From Bordetella ansorpii (GTDB taxonomy: Bacteria; Pseudomonadota; Gammaproteobacteria; Burkholderiales; Burkholderiaceae_B): a stretch of DNA of 64,000 nt. The DNA lies in assembly GCF_900078705.1 (NCBI RefSeq), contig NZ_FKIF01000007.1:310001-374000 (forward strand), read 5' to 3'. The notes beneath the pieces were generated by a model. That model saw only the letters and a program-made list of their open reading frames with translations, did no database searches and had not been told where the DNA came from. Positions 48,535 through 56,236 of this stretch are shown piece after piece. Each line of letters starts with the position of its first letter. Position 1 is the first letter of the stretch. The position numbers and the translations under genes are program-made.

Positions 48535-48628
48535 AAGGTTCTGCCTGAAAAGCTCGGCCTGAAAGGTTCGCCCTGAAAGGTTCGACGGACAGGCTCGGCC
48601 TGAAAGGCTCGGCCTGAAAGGCTCGGCC
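48532..48628. repeat. 14-bp tandem repeat array, seven units, at the end of tcyN
   Basis: Units of consensus TGAAAGGCTCGGCC at 48532, 48546, 48560, 48574, 48588 (13 bp), 48601 and 48615; the last two are identical. The first TGA is the tcyN stop codon. Each unit can form a GCC-TGAAA-GGC stem-loop, so the RNA may fold as a row of small hairpins at the 3' end of the operon. Confidence 0.9.
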
Positions 48629-48656
48629 GAAAGGCCGCGCCCGGCGCGCGGACGAA

Positions 48657-48989
48657 TCAGCCGCCCGCCTGCTCGTCCGTTTTCCCGCGGTCGATGTGCC
48701 CCAGATTCCGGCCCGGATCAAGGTGGTCGCGCACACGCTGCTTGAGCACCTTGGCATCGGGGAAACCGCCGTCCGTCACCCGGTCCCAGATCAGGTGGCC
48801 GTCGTAGTGGATGCGGAACACGCCGCCCGTGCCCGGCACCAGGGCCACCTCGCCCAGGTCGGTCGAGAACGTGGACAGCAGTTCCTGCGCCATCCACGCC
48901 GCGCGCAGCAGCCACTGGCATTGGGTGCAGAATTGTATGGATATACGCGGGCCGGCGGCGGCCGGCGTGGAAGAAACGGCAGTATTCAT
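48657..48989 (-). CDS. SelW/SelT/SelH-like (Rdx family) protein
   Basis: 110-residue thioredoxin-fold small protein. The redox motif CTQC (in ISIQFCTQCQWLLRAAW) matches the CxxU/CxxC site of the Rdx family, followed by the GEVALVPGTGGVFRIHYDG and DGGFPDAKVLKQRVRDHL segments. The bacterial role is unknown; redox or metal chemistry is likely. Start at MNTAVSSTPAAAGP chosen because upstream sequence in frame is not conserved-looking. It converges with the 14-bp repeat array and is divergent from a LysR gene. Confidence 0.88.
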   Translation of the reverse strand: MNTAVSSTPAAAGPRISIQFCTQCQWLLRAAWMAQELLSTFSTDLGEVALVPGTGGVFRIHYDGHLIWDRVTDGGFPDAKVLKQRVRDHLDPGRNLGHIDRGKTDEQAGG

Positions 48990-49150
48990 AAGGTTCCGGC
49001 CGCATGGCGGCAAATGGATCCAGGCGGACGAGCCCGGGCACAGAGGCATTCGATCGGACTGCCCGGGTCGGCCAGATGCCATGGCCCATCCCCGCACGCC
49101 CCGGCATGCGGCGCGATCCCGGCCGATTTTGCCATGCTACGCTGCCCGCC

Positions 49151-50083
49151 ATGCGCTTCGACCTGACCGACCTGCGGCTGTGCCTGGACGTCCAGGAGAC
49201 CGGCACCATCACCGCTGCCGCCGCGCGCTCGCACATGACGCTGGCGGCGGCCAGCGAACGCATCCGAGGCATGGAAGACGCGCTGGGCGTGCCCTTGATG
49301 ACGCGCAACCGGCGCGGCGTCACTCTCACGCCCGCCGGCCGCACGCTGGCGCATCATGCGCGCACGGTCCTGCTGCAGATGGACCGCCTGCGCGGCGACC
49401 TGCAACAGTACGGCCACGGCCTGAAGGGACTCGTGCGCCTGCAATGCAATACCTCGGCGCTCAGCGAATACCTGCCCGAGGCGCTGGCCGCCTTCCTGGC
49501 GCGCCATCCGGCCATTTCGATCGACCTGGAGGAACGCGTCAGCCGCGACATCGCCGACGCCCTGCGCGCCGGCCTGTGCGACCTGGGCGTGATCGCCGAC
49601 ACCGCCGACCTGTCCGGCCTGCAGATCCACCCTTACCGCCCGGACCCCCTGACCCTGATCGTGCCGCGCGGCCACGAACTGGCGGCGCGGACGCGCGTCA
49701 ACCTGGCCGAGGTGGCGCACCTGGATTTCGTCGGGCTGGAAGAAAGCAGCGCGCTTCAATCGCACGTTGCCGGCCATGCGCGGCGGGCCGGCAAGCCGCT
49801 GGCGTACCGCATCCGCCTGCGCAGCCTCGAAGCGGTGTGCCGCATGGTGGGCCAGGGTATCGGCATCGGCGTGGTGCCCCAGGCGGCGGCGCTGCGCTAC
49901 GGCCGCGCCGCCGGCATCCGCCGCGTGGCGCTGGCCGACACGTGGGCCCATCGCTCGCTGGTGCTGGGGGTGCGCGATGACGACGATCTGCCCGGCTACA
50001 TCCGCGAACTGATGCTGCACATCCTGGCCGGCCCTAGTCCGAAGCCCGCTCGCCACCGTTGCGCCGATCGTAGAAGTCGATGA
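49151..50083 (+). CDS. LysR family regulator
   Basis: 310 residues. Helix-turn-helix MRFDLTDLRLCLDVQETGTITAAAARSH, with AAASERIRGMEDALGVPLMTRN, then an effector domain (RLQCNTSALSEYLPEAL, VCRMVGQGIGIGVVPQAA). It starts 161 bp from the divergent SelW-like gene. Its target is not known. Its last 50 bp overlap the end of the oppositely coded EAL gene. No inverted repeat stood out upstream. Confidence 0.9.
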   Translation: MRFDLTDLRLCLDVQETGTITAAAARSHMTLAAASERIRGMEDALGVPLMTRNRRGVTLTPAGRTLAHHARTVLLQMDRLRGDLQQYGHGLKGLVRLQCNTSALSEYLPEALAAFLARHPAISIDLEERVSRDIADALRAGLCDLGVIADTADLSGLQIHPYRPDPLTLIVPRGHELAARTRVNLAEVAHLDFVGLEESSALQSHVAGHARRAGKPLAYRIRLRSLEAVCRMVGQGIGIGVVPQAAALRYGRAAGIRRVALADTWAHRSLVLGVRDDDDLPGYIRELMLHILAGPSPKPARHRCADRRSR

Positions 50084-51596
50084 ACTCCTTGGGCGCCAGG
50101 GCCTTGGCGTACAGCCAGCCCTGCGCGTAGTCGACCCCCGCCTCGCGCAGATAGGCCTCTTGCTCGACCGTCTCGACGCCCTCGGCGACGATGCGCAGCC
50201 GCAGGCCCTGCGCCATTTCGATGATGTGCGGCGTGACCACGCTGGTGGCGGCTTCCTTGCCGATGGCGTCCACGAACGTCTTGTCGATCTTCAGCGTGTC
50301 CAGCGGCAGTTGCTCCAGCATCGACAGGCTGGAATAGCCCGTGCCGAAATCGTCGATGGCGACCACGTGCCCCGCCGCGCGCGCCGACTCGATCGTCTTG
50401 CGCGCCGCCTTGGCATGCATGAAACCGCGCTCGGTGGCTTCCAGCCAGATCTGTTCGGGGTCGATGCCGTAGCGGTGCAGCGTGCGGGCCAGCACCGGCA
50501 GGAAGCGTCCGCTCTCGATGTCGCTGGACGAGATGTTGATCGAGATGTGCATGCCCGGTTCTTGCGCCAGCGTCCTGGCCAGGTCCTGCGCCACACGTTC
50601 GATCACCAGGTCGGTGATGCGCGCGATCAGGCCCACCTGCTCGGCCATCGGAATGAAGACGTTCGGCGGCACCATGCTGCCATCGGGCTTCTGCCAGCGC
50701 ACCAGCGCCTCGCCGCCCACGCACAAACCGCTGGAAAGCTCGATGATGGGCTGGTAGTGCGCCACGAATTCGCGCTTCTTGATGGCGATGGCCAGTTCGC
50801 CGCGCGTCGACAGGCGCTGCCGCGACATCCACAGCACCAGCGCCAGCAGCGCCCCGGAAGCCAGCAAGCCGACGGGCACCAATGTCCACAACTCGTTGTC
50901 CAGGCGCCGCTGGATGGCCGAACGCTCGGAGATCGCGAACACGGTCAGGCCGCGGCTGGTCTCGCTGGCGTACAGGTGATGGGCGTCCATGCCGCTGCCC
51001 GGATGCGCCAGCAATCGGCTGACCAGGTCGGGATCCGCCTCGCCGGAAAGGGCGATCAGCTTGCCGTTCTCGGTGGCGATGCCCAGCGTCATGTGCGTGT
51101 CGCGCAGCACGTCGACCAATTGCTGCGGCCGGATCAGCACATTGTGGCTGCCCTTGCTGAGCGCCAGCATCGGCCCCGCCTGGGACACCAGGGCATCGTG
51201 GCCCACGTGCAGGCCGAATCCGCCGGGCAGCGTGGCATCGACCGTGCCGAACGGGATGCGCTGCATCACCACGCCCCAACTGGTGCAGGCCAGCAGGTCG
51301 TTCTGGAAAAAGCCGACTTCGGCGATGTAGGCGGACGCGACGGCGAGCTGCCGCATGCGGCCGATGTGCTCGGGCGAGCACTCCGACCAGTGCTCTTTCT
51401 CGATTGCTTCGAGCAGGTCGCGCCCTTGGCCCAGATTGGCGTCGGCCCGCCGCGCGGTCCAGGACGCGTACTCGGACAGGTGGCGCAATTCGGCTTCGGT
51501 GGCGCGCATCCGGGAGAATTGCACCGCGGCGACCAATGGAAGGATCGCCGCGCAGACGGCCAGGCACCCCGCGACGATGAATACCTTTCGGCGCAT
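50034..51596 (-). CDS. c-di-GMP phosphodiesterase with periplasmic CSS-like sensor and EAL domain
   Basis: 520 residues: N-terminal helix, periplasmic CSS-motif-like domain (with Cys in SECSPEH and ACTSWG), second transmembrane segment (about 230-250), cytoplasmic EAL domain. EAL key residues are present: GGEALVRW, INISSSD, WLEATERG, DDFGTGYSS, KIDKTFVD and EGVETVEQ, YAQGWLYAKAL, so c-di-GMP hydrolysis to pGpG is expected. The motif here reads Cys-Thr-Ser where the family usually has Cys-Ser-Ser. The start is MRRKVFIVAG. It overlaps the convergent LysR gene end by 50 bp. Confidence 0.92.
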   Translation of the reverse strand: MRRKVFIVAGCLAVCAAILPLVAAVQFSRMRATEAELRHLSEYASWTARRADANLGQGRDLLEAIEKEHWSECSPEHIGRMRQLAVASAYIAEVGFFQNDLLACTSWGVVMQRIPFGTVDATLPGGFGLHVGHDALVSQAGPMLALSKGSHNVLIRPQQLVDVLRDTHMTLGIATENGKLIALSGEADPDLVSRLLAHPGSGMDAHHLYASETSRGLTVFAISERSAIQRRLDNELWTLVPVGLLASGALLALVLWMSRQRLSTRGELAIAIKKREFVAHYQPIIELSSGLCVGGEALVRWQKPDGSMVPPNVFIPMAEQVGLIARITDLVIERVAQDLARTLAQEPGMHISINISSSDIESGRFLPVLARTLHRYGIDPEQIWLEATERGFMHAKAARKTIESARAAGHVVAIDDFGTGYSSLSMLEQLPLDTLKIDKTFVDAIGKEAATSVVTPHIIEMAQGLRLRIVAEGVETVEQEAYLREAGVDYAQGWLYAKALAPKEFIDFYDRRNGGERASD

Positions 51597-51785
51597 GCGG
51601 GAAGGGCTCCGGATACAGGCATGCAGCGCATGGGCCGGCAACCTAGCGCCGATGCGGGTTACCGGGATGAGCGCAAATCGTAACGGGTGATGACGGCGCG
51701 GGCAATGGGCAGAAACACTGGGCATGCAACGCTTGCCCGCGTCATGCCCAGGTCACAAACATGGCCTAGGCACCCGATCCGCCGG

Positions 51786-52772
51786 TCAATCCACGCTGGC
51801 GCCCGACTGCTTCACCACTTCCGCCCAGCGCGGAATCTCGGCGGCCATCAGGTCACGCAACTTGTCGGGCGTGCCGCCCACCAGTTCCATGCCCATGGTC
51901 TTGCCCAGCTTCTCCTGCACGTCGGGCTCTTTCAGGATCGCCGCGATCTCGCGCGACAGGCGGTCGACGATGGGCTTGGGCGTGCCCTTGGGCGCATACA
52001 CGGCCTGCCACGACGCCACGTCGAAGCCCGGCACGCCCGCCTCCGCCAGCGTCGGCGTCCCGGGCGAGAGCTTGATGCGGTTCTTCGTGGTCACCGCCAG
52101 CAGCTTCAGCTTGCCGGTCTGCAGCAGCGGCAGCGCGGCCGTCATCTGGTCGAACATGAACGTGACGGCGCCGGACGACACGTCCACCATGGCGGGCGGC
52201 GTGCCCTTGTACGGCACGTGCGTCAGCGGCACGCCGATCATGCCGGCGAACAGTTCGCCCGTCAGGTGCGTGGACGTTCCCGCGCCCGAAGACGCGAAGG
52301 TGCGCTTGGCCGGATCGCGCTTGAGCAGGGCGATCAGGTCGGCCACCGAATTCACGCCCAGATTGGGATCGACCAGCAGCACGTTGGGCAGCGTGGCCAC
52401 CAGCGAGACGGGCTCGAAGTCCTTCACGGGGTCGTACTTCAGGTTCTTGTACAGGCTGGCGTTGATGGCGTGCGTGCTGATGGTGCCGCCGAACAGGGTA
52501 TAGCCGTCGGGCGTGGCCTTGGCCACATAGGCCGCGCCGATGCCGCCGGCCGCGCCGGGCTTGTTCTCGACCACGACGTTCTGGTGCAGGCGCTCGCCCA
52601 GCTTCTGGGCGATGACGCGGCCGACCACGTCGGTCGAGCCGCCCACGGTGAAAGGCACGACGTAGCTGATGGGTTTCTGGGTGGGCCAGTCGGCGGCCTG
52701 GGCGGACAGCGCGGGCGCGCACAGGGCGGCCGCCAGTACGCCGGCCATCAGGATGCGGCGGGTGGGTTGCAT
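51786..52772 (-). CDS. Tripartite tricarboxylate (TctC/Bug-type) periplasmic binding protein
   Basis: 328 residues with a signal peptide (MQPTRRILMAGVLAAALCAP, cut near AQA-AD). Typical TctC/Bug features are YVVPFTVGGSTDVVGRVIAQKL, VENKPGAAGGIGAAYVAKATPDGYTL, YKGTPPAMVDVSSGAV and TPTLAEAGVPGF. Alcaligenaceae carry many such orphan binding proteins, often beside catabolic genes, and no TctAB membrane subunits are adjacent here. The sugar-acid-type operon suggests an aldonic or related organic acid ligand, which is inference. Confidence 0.92.
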   Translation of the reverse strand: MQPTRRILMAGVLAAALCAPALSAQAADWPTQKPISYVVPFTVGGSTDVVGRVIAQKLGERLHQNVVVENKPGAAGGIGAAYVAKATPDGYTLFGGTISTHAINASLYKNLKYDPVKDFEPVSLVATLPNVLLVDPNLGVNSVADLIALLKRDPAKRTFASSGAGTSTHLTGELFAGMIGVPLTHVPYKGTPPAMVDVSSGAVTFMFDQMTAALPLLQTGKLKLLAVTTKNRIKLSPGTPTLAEAGVPGFDVASWQAVYAPKGTPKPIVDRLSREIAAILKEPDVQEKLGKTMGMELVGGTPDKLRDLMAAEIPRWAEVVKQSGASVD

Positions 52773-52894
52773 GGTTTGTCTCCGGTTTTATATAGGTAGG
52801 CGTGGCCGGCCGATCCGGCGCGTCGCCGTCCGGTACTGCCGCGAAGCTCTCCGTGTGGCGGGCCGGCCGCCCGCCACACGGATCCATCACGTCC

Positions 52895-53614
52895 TCAGCG
52901 CCCCTGCTGCGCGCGCCATGCCGCGAATCGGTCGCGGGTGCCCGGATCGGTGGGCGGATACAGGCCCAGCACCGAGGCGCCCTGCTGCACTTCATGGGTA
53001 ACGAAGTCCTCGAAAGCGGTCATCTCCACGGCCTCCACCGCGATCTCATCCGCGATCGCGGCGGGAATCACGACCACGCCCTCGCCGTCGCCCACCACCA
53101 CGTCGCCCGGAAACACCGCCACGTCGCCGCAGGCGATGGGCAGGTTCATGTCCATGGCCTGGTGCAGCGTCAGGTTGGTCGGAGCCGAGGGGCGGTTGTG
53201 ATAAGCGGGAATCCGCAGGGTGGCGATTTCGGGCGAATCACGAAAGCCGCCGTCGGTCACCACGCCGGCCACGCCGCGTTTCATCAGGCGCGTGACCAGG
53301 ATGCCGCCGGCCGACGCGGCCCGCGCGTCCTTGCGGCTGTCGATGACCAGCACGGCGCCCTCCGGGCAGGTCTCGACGGCCACCCGCTGCGGATGCGCGC
53401 GGTCCTCGAACACCTTGATGGTGTTCAGGTCTTCGCGCGCCGGGATGTAGCGCAGCGTGAAGGCCGGCCCCACCATGTTGGGCAGCGAACGGTTCAGCGG
53501 ATGCACGTCCTGGATGAACTGGTTGCGCAGGCCGCGCTTGAACAGCGCGGTGCAGAGCGTGGCGGTGCTGACGCCCAGCAGCCGGGCGCGGGTTTCGGGG
53601 TTGAGCTGGGACAC
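52895..53614 (-). CDS. RraA family protein, aldolase-like, in a dehydratase operon
   Basis: 239 residues of the RraA/HMG-aldolase family, divergent from the member at 20355-21029. The signature GVVTDGGFRDSPEIATLRIPAY has the family Arg-Asp pair and RKDARAASAGGILVTRLMKRG matches the GDL/GG region. Members next to IlvD/Edd dehydratases are probably retro-aldolases splitting 2-oxo-3-deoxy sugar acids to pyruvate, rather than RNase E regulators. The gene lies 53 bp downstream of the dehydratase gene. Confidence 0.82.
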   Translation of the reverse strand: MSQLNPETRARLLGVSTATLCTALFKRGLRNQFIQDVHPLNRSLPNMVGPAFTLRYIPAREDLNTIKVFEDRAHPQRVAVETCPEGAVLVIDSRKDARAASAGGILVTRLMKRGVAGVVTDGGFRDSPEIATLRIPAYHNRPSAPTNLTLHQAMDMNLPIACGDVAVFPGDVVVGDGEGVVVIPAAIADEIAVEAVEMTAFEDFVTHEVQQGASVLGLYPPTDPGTRDRFAAWRAQQGR

Positions 53615-53667
53615 GGTGTCTCCGGGGATGCGAAGCGGCGCGGCCCCGTGGGCCCGCGCCGCGGGGA

Positions 53668-55401
53668 TCAGAAAATCGAGGGTTCGGGCACGGGCGCGCC
53701 GAAGCCGGTTTCAAGGAAATCGAAGTCGCAGCCGTCGTTGGCCTGCAGGATGTGCTGGCTGTACATCCATCCGTAGCCGCGTTCGTAGCGGCGCGGCGGC
53801 GGCGTCCAGGCCGCGCGGCGGGCCGCCAGTTCCTCGTCGCTGACGTTCAGGTGGATGCGGCGCGCCGGCACGTCGACGGTGATGAGGTCGCCCGTGCGCA
53901 CCAGCGCCAGCGGGCCGCCCACGTACGATTCGGGCGCGGCGTGCAGGATGCAGGCGCCGTAGCTGGTGCCGCTCATGCGGGCATCGGACAGCCGCAGCAT
54001 GTCGCGCACGCCCTGCCTGACCAGCTTGGTCGGGATGGGCAGCATGCCCCATTCGGGCATGCCCGGCCCGCCCTGCGGCCCGGCGTTGCGCAGGATCATG
54101 ATGTGGTCGGCGGTGACGTCCAGGTTCTCGTCGTCCACCGCGGCCTTCATGCTGGGATAGTCGTCGAACACCAGGGCCGGCCCCGTGTGTTGCAGATACC
54201 GCGGCGCGCAGGCGCTGGGCTTGATCACGCAGCCATCCGGCGCCAGGTTGCCGCGCAGCACCGCCAGCGCGCCCTCGTCATAGATGGCGTTGTCCAGCGG
54301 GCGGATCACGTCGTCGTTGTAGACCTCCGCGCCCTGGATGTTCTCGCCCAGCGTGCGACCGGTGACCGTCATGGCCGACAGGTCAAGGTGCTTGCCGGCC
54401 AGGCGTGTCATCAGGCCGGGCAGCCCGCCCGCATAGAAGAAATCTTCCATCAGGTACGTGCTGCCGCTGGGACGGATGTTGGCGATCACCGGCACCTTGC
54501 GGCTGGCGGCGTCGAAGTCGTCCAGGCCGACCGCGCAGCCGGCGCGGCGCGACATGGCCACCAGGTGCACGATGGCGTTGGTCGAACAGCCCATGGCCAT
54601 GGCGACGTTGATGGCATTGTGGAACGAGGCCGGCGTCAGGATGCGCTGCGGCGTCAGGTCTTCCCACACCATCTGCACGGCGCGCCGGCCGCATTCGGCC
54701 GACATGCGCATGTGATTGACGTCGGCGGCCGGAATGGACGAGGCGCCCGGCAGCGTCATGCCGATGGCTTCGGCGATGGCGGTCATGGTGCTGGCCGTGC
54801 CCATCGTCATGCAGGTGCCGTAGCTGCGCGCGATGCCGCCCTCGACCTCCGTCCACTGCTCGGTGGTGAGGTTGCCGGCGCGGCGCTCGTCCCACAGCTT
54901 CCAGGCATCCGATCCCGAACCCAGGATCTTGCCCTTCCAGTTGCCGCGCAGCATGGGGCCGGCGGGCACGTACACGCACGGCAGGTTGGCGCTGATGGCG
55001 CCCATGATCAGGCCCGGCGTGGTCTTGTCGCAGCCGCCCATCAGCACCGCGCCGTCCACCGGGTGGCTGCGCAGCAGTTCCTCGGTCTCCATGGCCAGGA
55101 AGTTCCGGTACAACATGGTGGTGGGCTTGACCATGGACTCGGACACGGAAATGGCCGGCAGTTCCACCGGGAATCCCCCTGCCTGGAACACGCCGCGCTT
55201 GACGTCTTCCACGCGCTGCTTGAAATGGCTGTGGCAGGGGTTGAGGTCGGACCAGGTGTTGATGATCGCGATGACCGGCCGTCCGGCCCAGTCCTGCGGC
55301 CCATACCCCATCTGCATCATGCGCGAGCGGTGGCCGAAGGATCGAAGGTCGTCATGGGCCATCCAGCGGGCGCTGCGCAGGTCTTCGTAGGAACGGGTCA
55401 T
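53668..55401 (-). CDS. IlvD/Edd family dehydratase, L-arabinonate dehydratase-like
   Basis: 577 residues. It contains the three cysteines of the iron-sulfur cluster at 56 (LNPCHSH), 124 (GGCDKTTPG) and 197 (YGTCMTMGT), the same positions as in characterised sugar-acid dehydratases. The length is the same as those (about 577-583), shorter than branched-chain IlvD. It dehydrates an aldonic acid to a 2-oxo-3-deoxy acid. L-arabinonate, D-xylonate or a related acid are candidates. The GntR gene is divergent, and a perfect 14-bp palindrome lies between. Confidence 0.9.
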   Translation of the reverse strand: MTRSYEDLRSARWMAHDDLRSFGHRSRMMQMGYGPQDWAGRPVIAIINTWSDLNPCHSHFKQRVEDVKRGVFQAGGFPVELPAISVSESMVKPTTMLYRNFLAMETEELLRSHPVDGAVLMGGCDKTTPGLIMGAISANLPCVYVPAGPMLRGNWKGKILGSGSDAWKLWDERRAGNLTTEQWTEVEGGIARSYGTCMTMGTASTMTAIAEAIGMTLPGASSIPAADVNHMRMSAECGRRAVQMVWEDLTPQRILTPASFHNAINVAMAMGCSTNAIVHLVAMSRRAGCAVGLDDFDAASRKVPVIANIRPSGSTYLMEDFFYAGGLPGLMTRLAGKHLDLSAMTVTGRTLGENIQGAEVYNDDVIRPLDNAIYDEGALAVLRGNLAPDGCVIKPSACAPRYLQHTGPALVFDDYPSMKAAVDDENLDVTADHIMILRNAGPQGGPGMPEWGMLPIPTKLVRQGVRDMLRLSDARMSGTSYGACILHAAPESYVGGPLALVRTGDLITVDVPARRIHLNVSDEELAARRAAWTPPPRRYERGYGWMYSQHILQANDGCDFDFLETGFGAPVPEPSIF

Positions 55402-55446
55402 GGCGGAAGCGGGGGGGGGTTGGTCATCGATGCGGAAGATTGAAAC

Positions 55447-55460
55447 ACTAATATATTAGT
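55447..55460. promoter_or_regulatory. Perfect palindrome ACTAATATATTAGT, candidate GntR operator
   Basis: A 14-bp perfect palindrome 46 bp upstream of the dehydratase start and 58 bp before the divergent GntR start. GntR/FCD operators are often AT-rich palindromes of about this length. Regulation is inferred. Confidence 0.65.
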
Positions 55461-55517
55461 ACGTCAATCCGAATCCGCCTCGGTACAATCCGGGCATTCA
55501 TCGCCCTGCCCTTGCCC

Positions 55518-56222
55518 ATGACCTTGCTGGACTCCCTGCCCGCCGACCTGCGCCTCGATCGCTCGCGCCATGCCGCCCCGCAGGTGTTCGAAAAGCTGCG
55601 CGACCTGATCATGTCGCTGGAGCTGGCGCCCGGCACGGTGCTGTCGCGCGGCGAGTTGGCCGATGCGTTCGGCCTGAGCCAGACTCCCATCCGCGACGCC
55701 CTGAGCCAACTGCGCGACGAAGGCCTGGTCGACATCTTTCCGCAGCACACCACCGCCGTCAGCCGCATCGACATCGCGGCGGCGCGCCAGGCGCATTTCC
55801 TGCGCCGTTCGCTGGAACTGGAGATCGTGCATCAGTTGGCCAGTCAGGCCGATGCCGCCCTGATCGACCGCCTGCAGGCCCATATCGACGTGCAGCGCGC
55901 CAACCTGGGCCCCGAGCGCTACCAGCGCTTCATCGCGGCCGACCAGGCCTTTCACCGCGAAATGCACGACGCGGCCGGCGTGGGCCATCTATGGGAACTG
56001 GAGCAGCGCCACAGCGGCCACGTCGACCGGCTGCGCCGCCTCCACCTGCCGGAAGCCGGCAAGGCCGACCGCATCCTGCGCGACCACCAGCGCATCGTGA
56101 ATGCCATCGCGGCGCAGGACGTGGCGGGCGCGCAGCAGGCGCTGCGCGAACATCTGTCGGGAACCCTGAGCCAGGTCGACGAGATCTGCCGGCGTTATCC
56201 GGATTACGTCGTGCCGGCCTGA
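55518..56222 (+). CDS. GntR-family (FCD-type) regulator
   Basis: 234 residues from the ATG at 55518 (MTLLDSLPADLRLDRS); a TTG six bases upstream is less likely. The winged helix (about 18-80) includes LRDLIMSLELAPGTVLSRGELADAFGLSQTPIRDALSQL. The all-helical FCD effector domain follows, with metal-ligand-type residues in HREMHDAAG and a His-rich HSGHVDRLRRLHLPE. Divergent from the dehydratase gene. Its effector is probably a sugar acid or intermediate of the neighbouring pathway. Confidence 0.93.
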   Translation: MTLLDSLPADLRLDRSRHAAPQVFEKLRDLIMSLELAPGTVLSRGELADAFGLSQTPIRDALSQLRDEGLVDIFPQHTTAVSRIDIAAARQAHFLRRSLELEIVHQLASQADAALIDRLQAHIDVQRANLGPERYQRFIAADQAFHREMHDAAGVGHLWELEQRHSGHVDRLRRLHLPEAGKADRILRDHQRIVNAIAAQDVAGAQQALREHLSGTLSQVDEICRRYPDYVVPA

Positions 56223-56236
56223 GACCACCAGGACAA

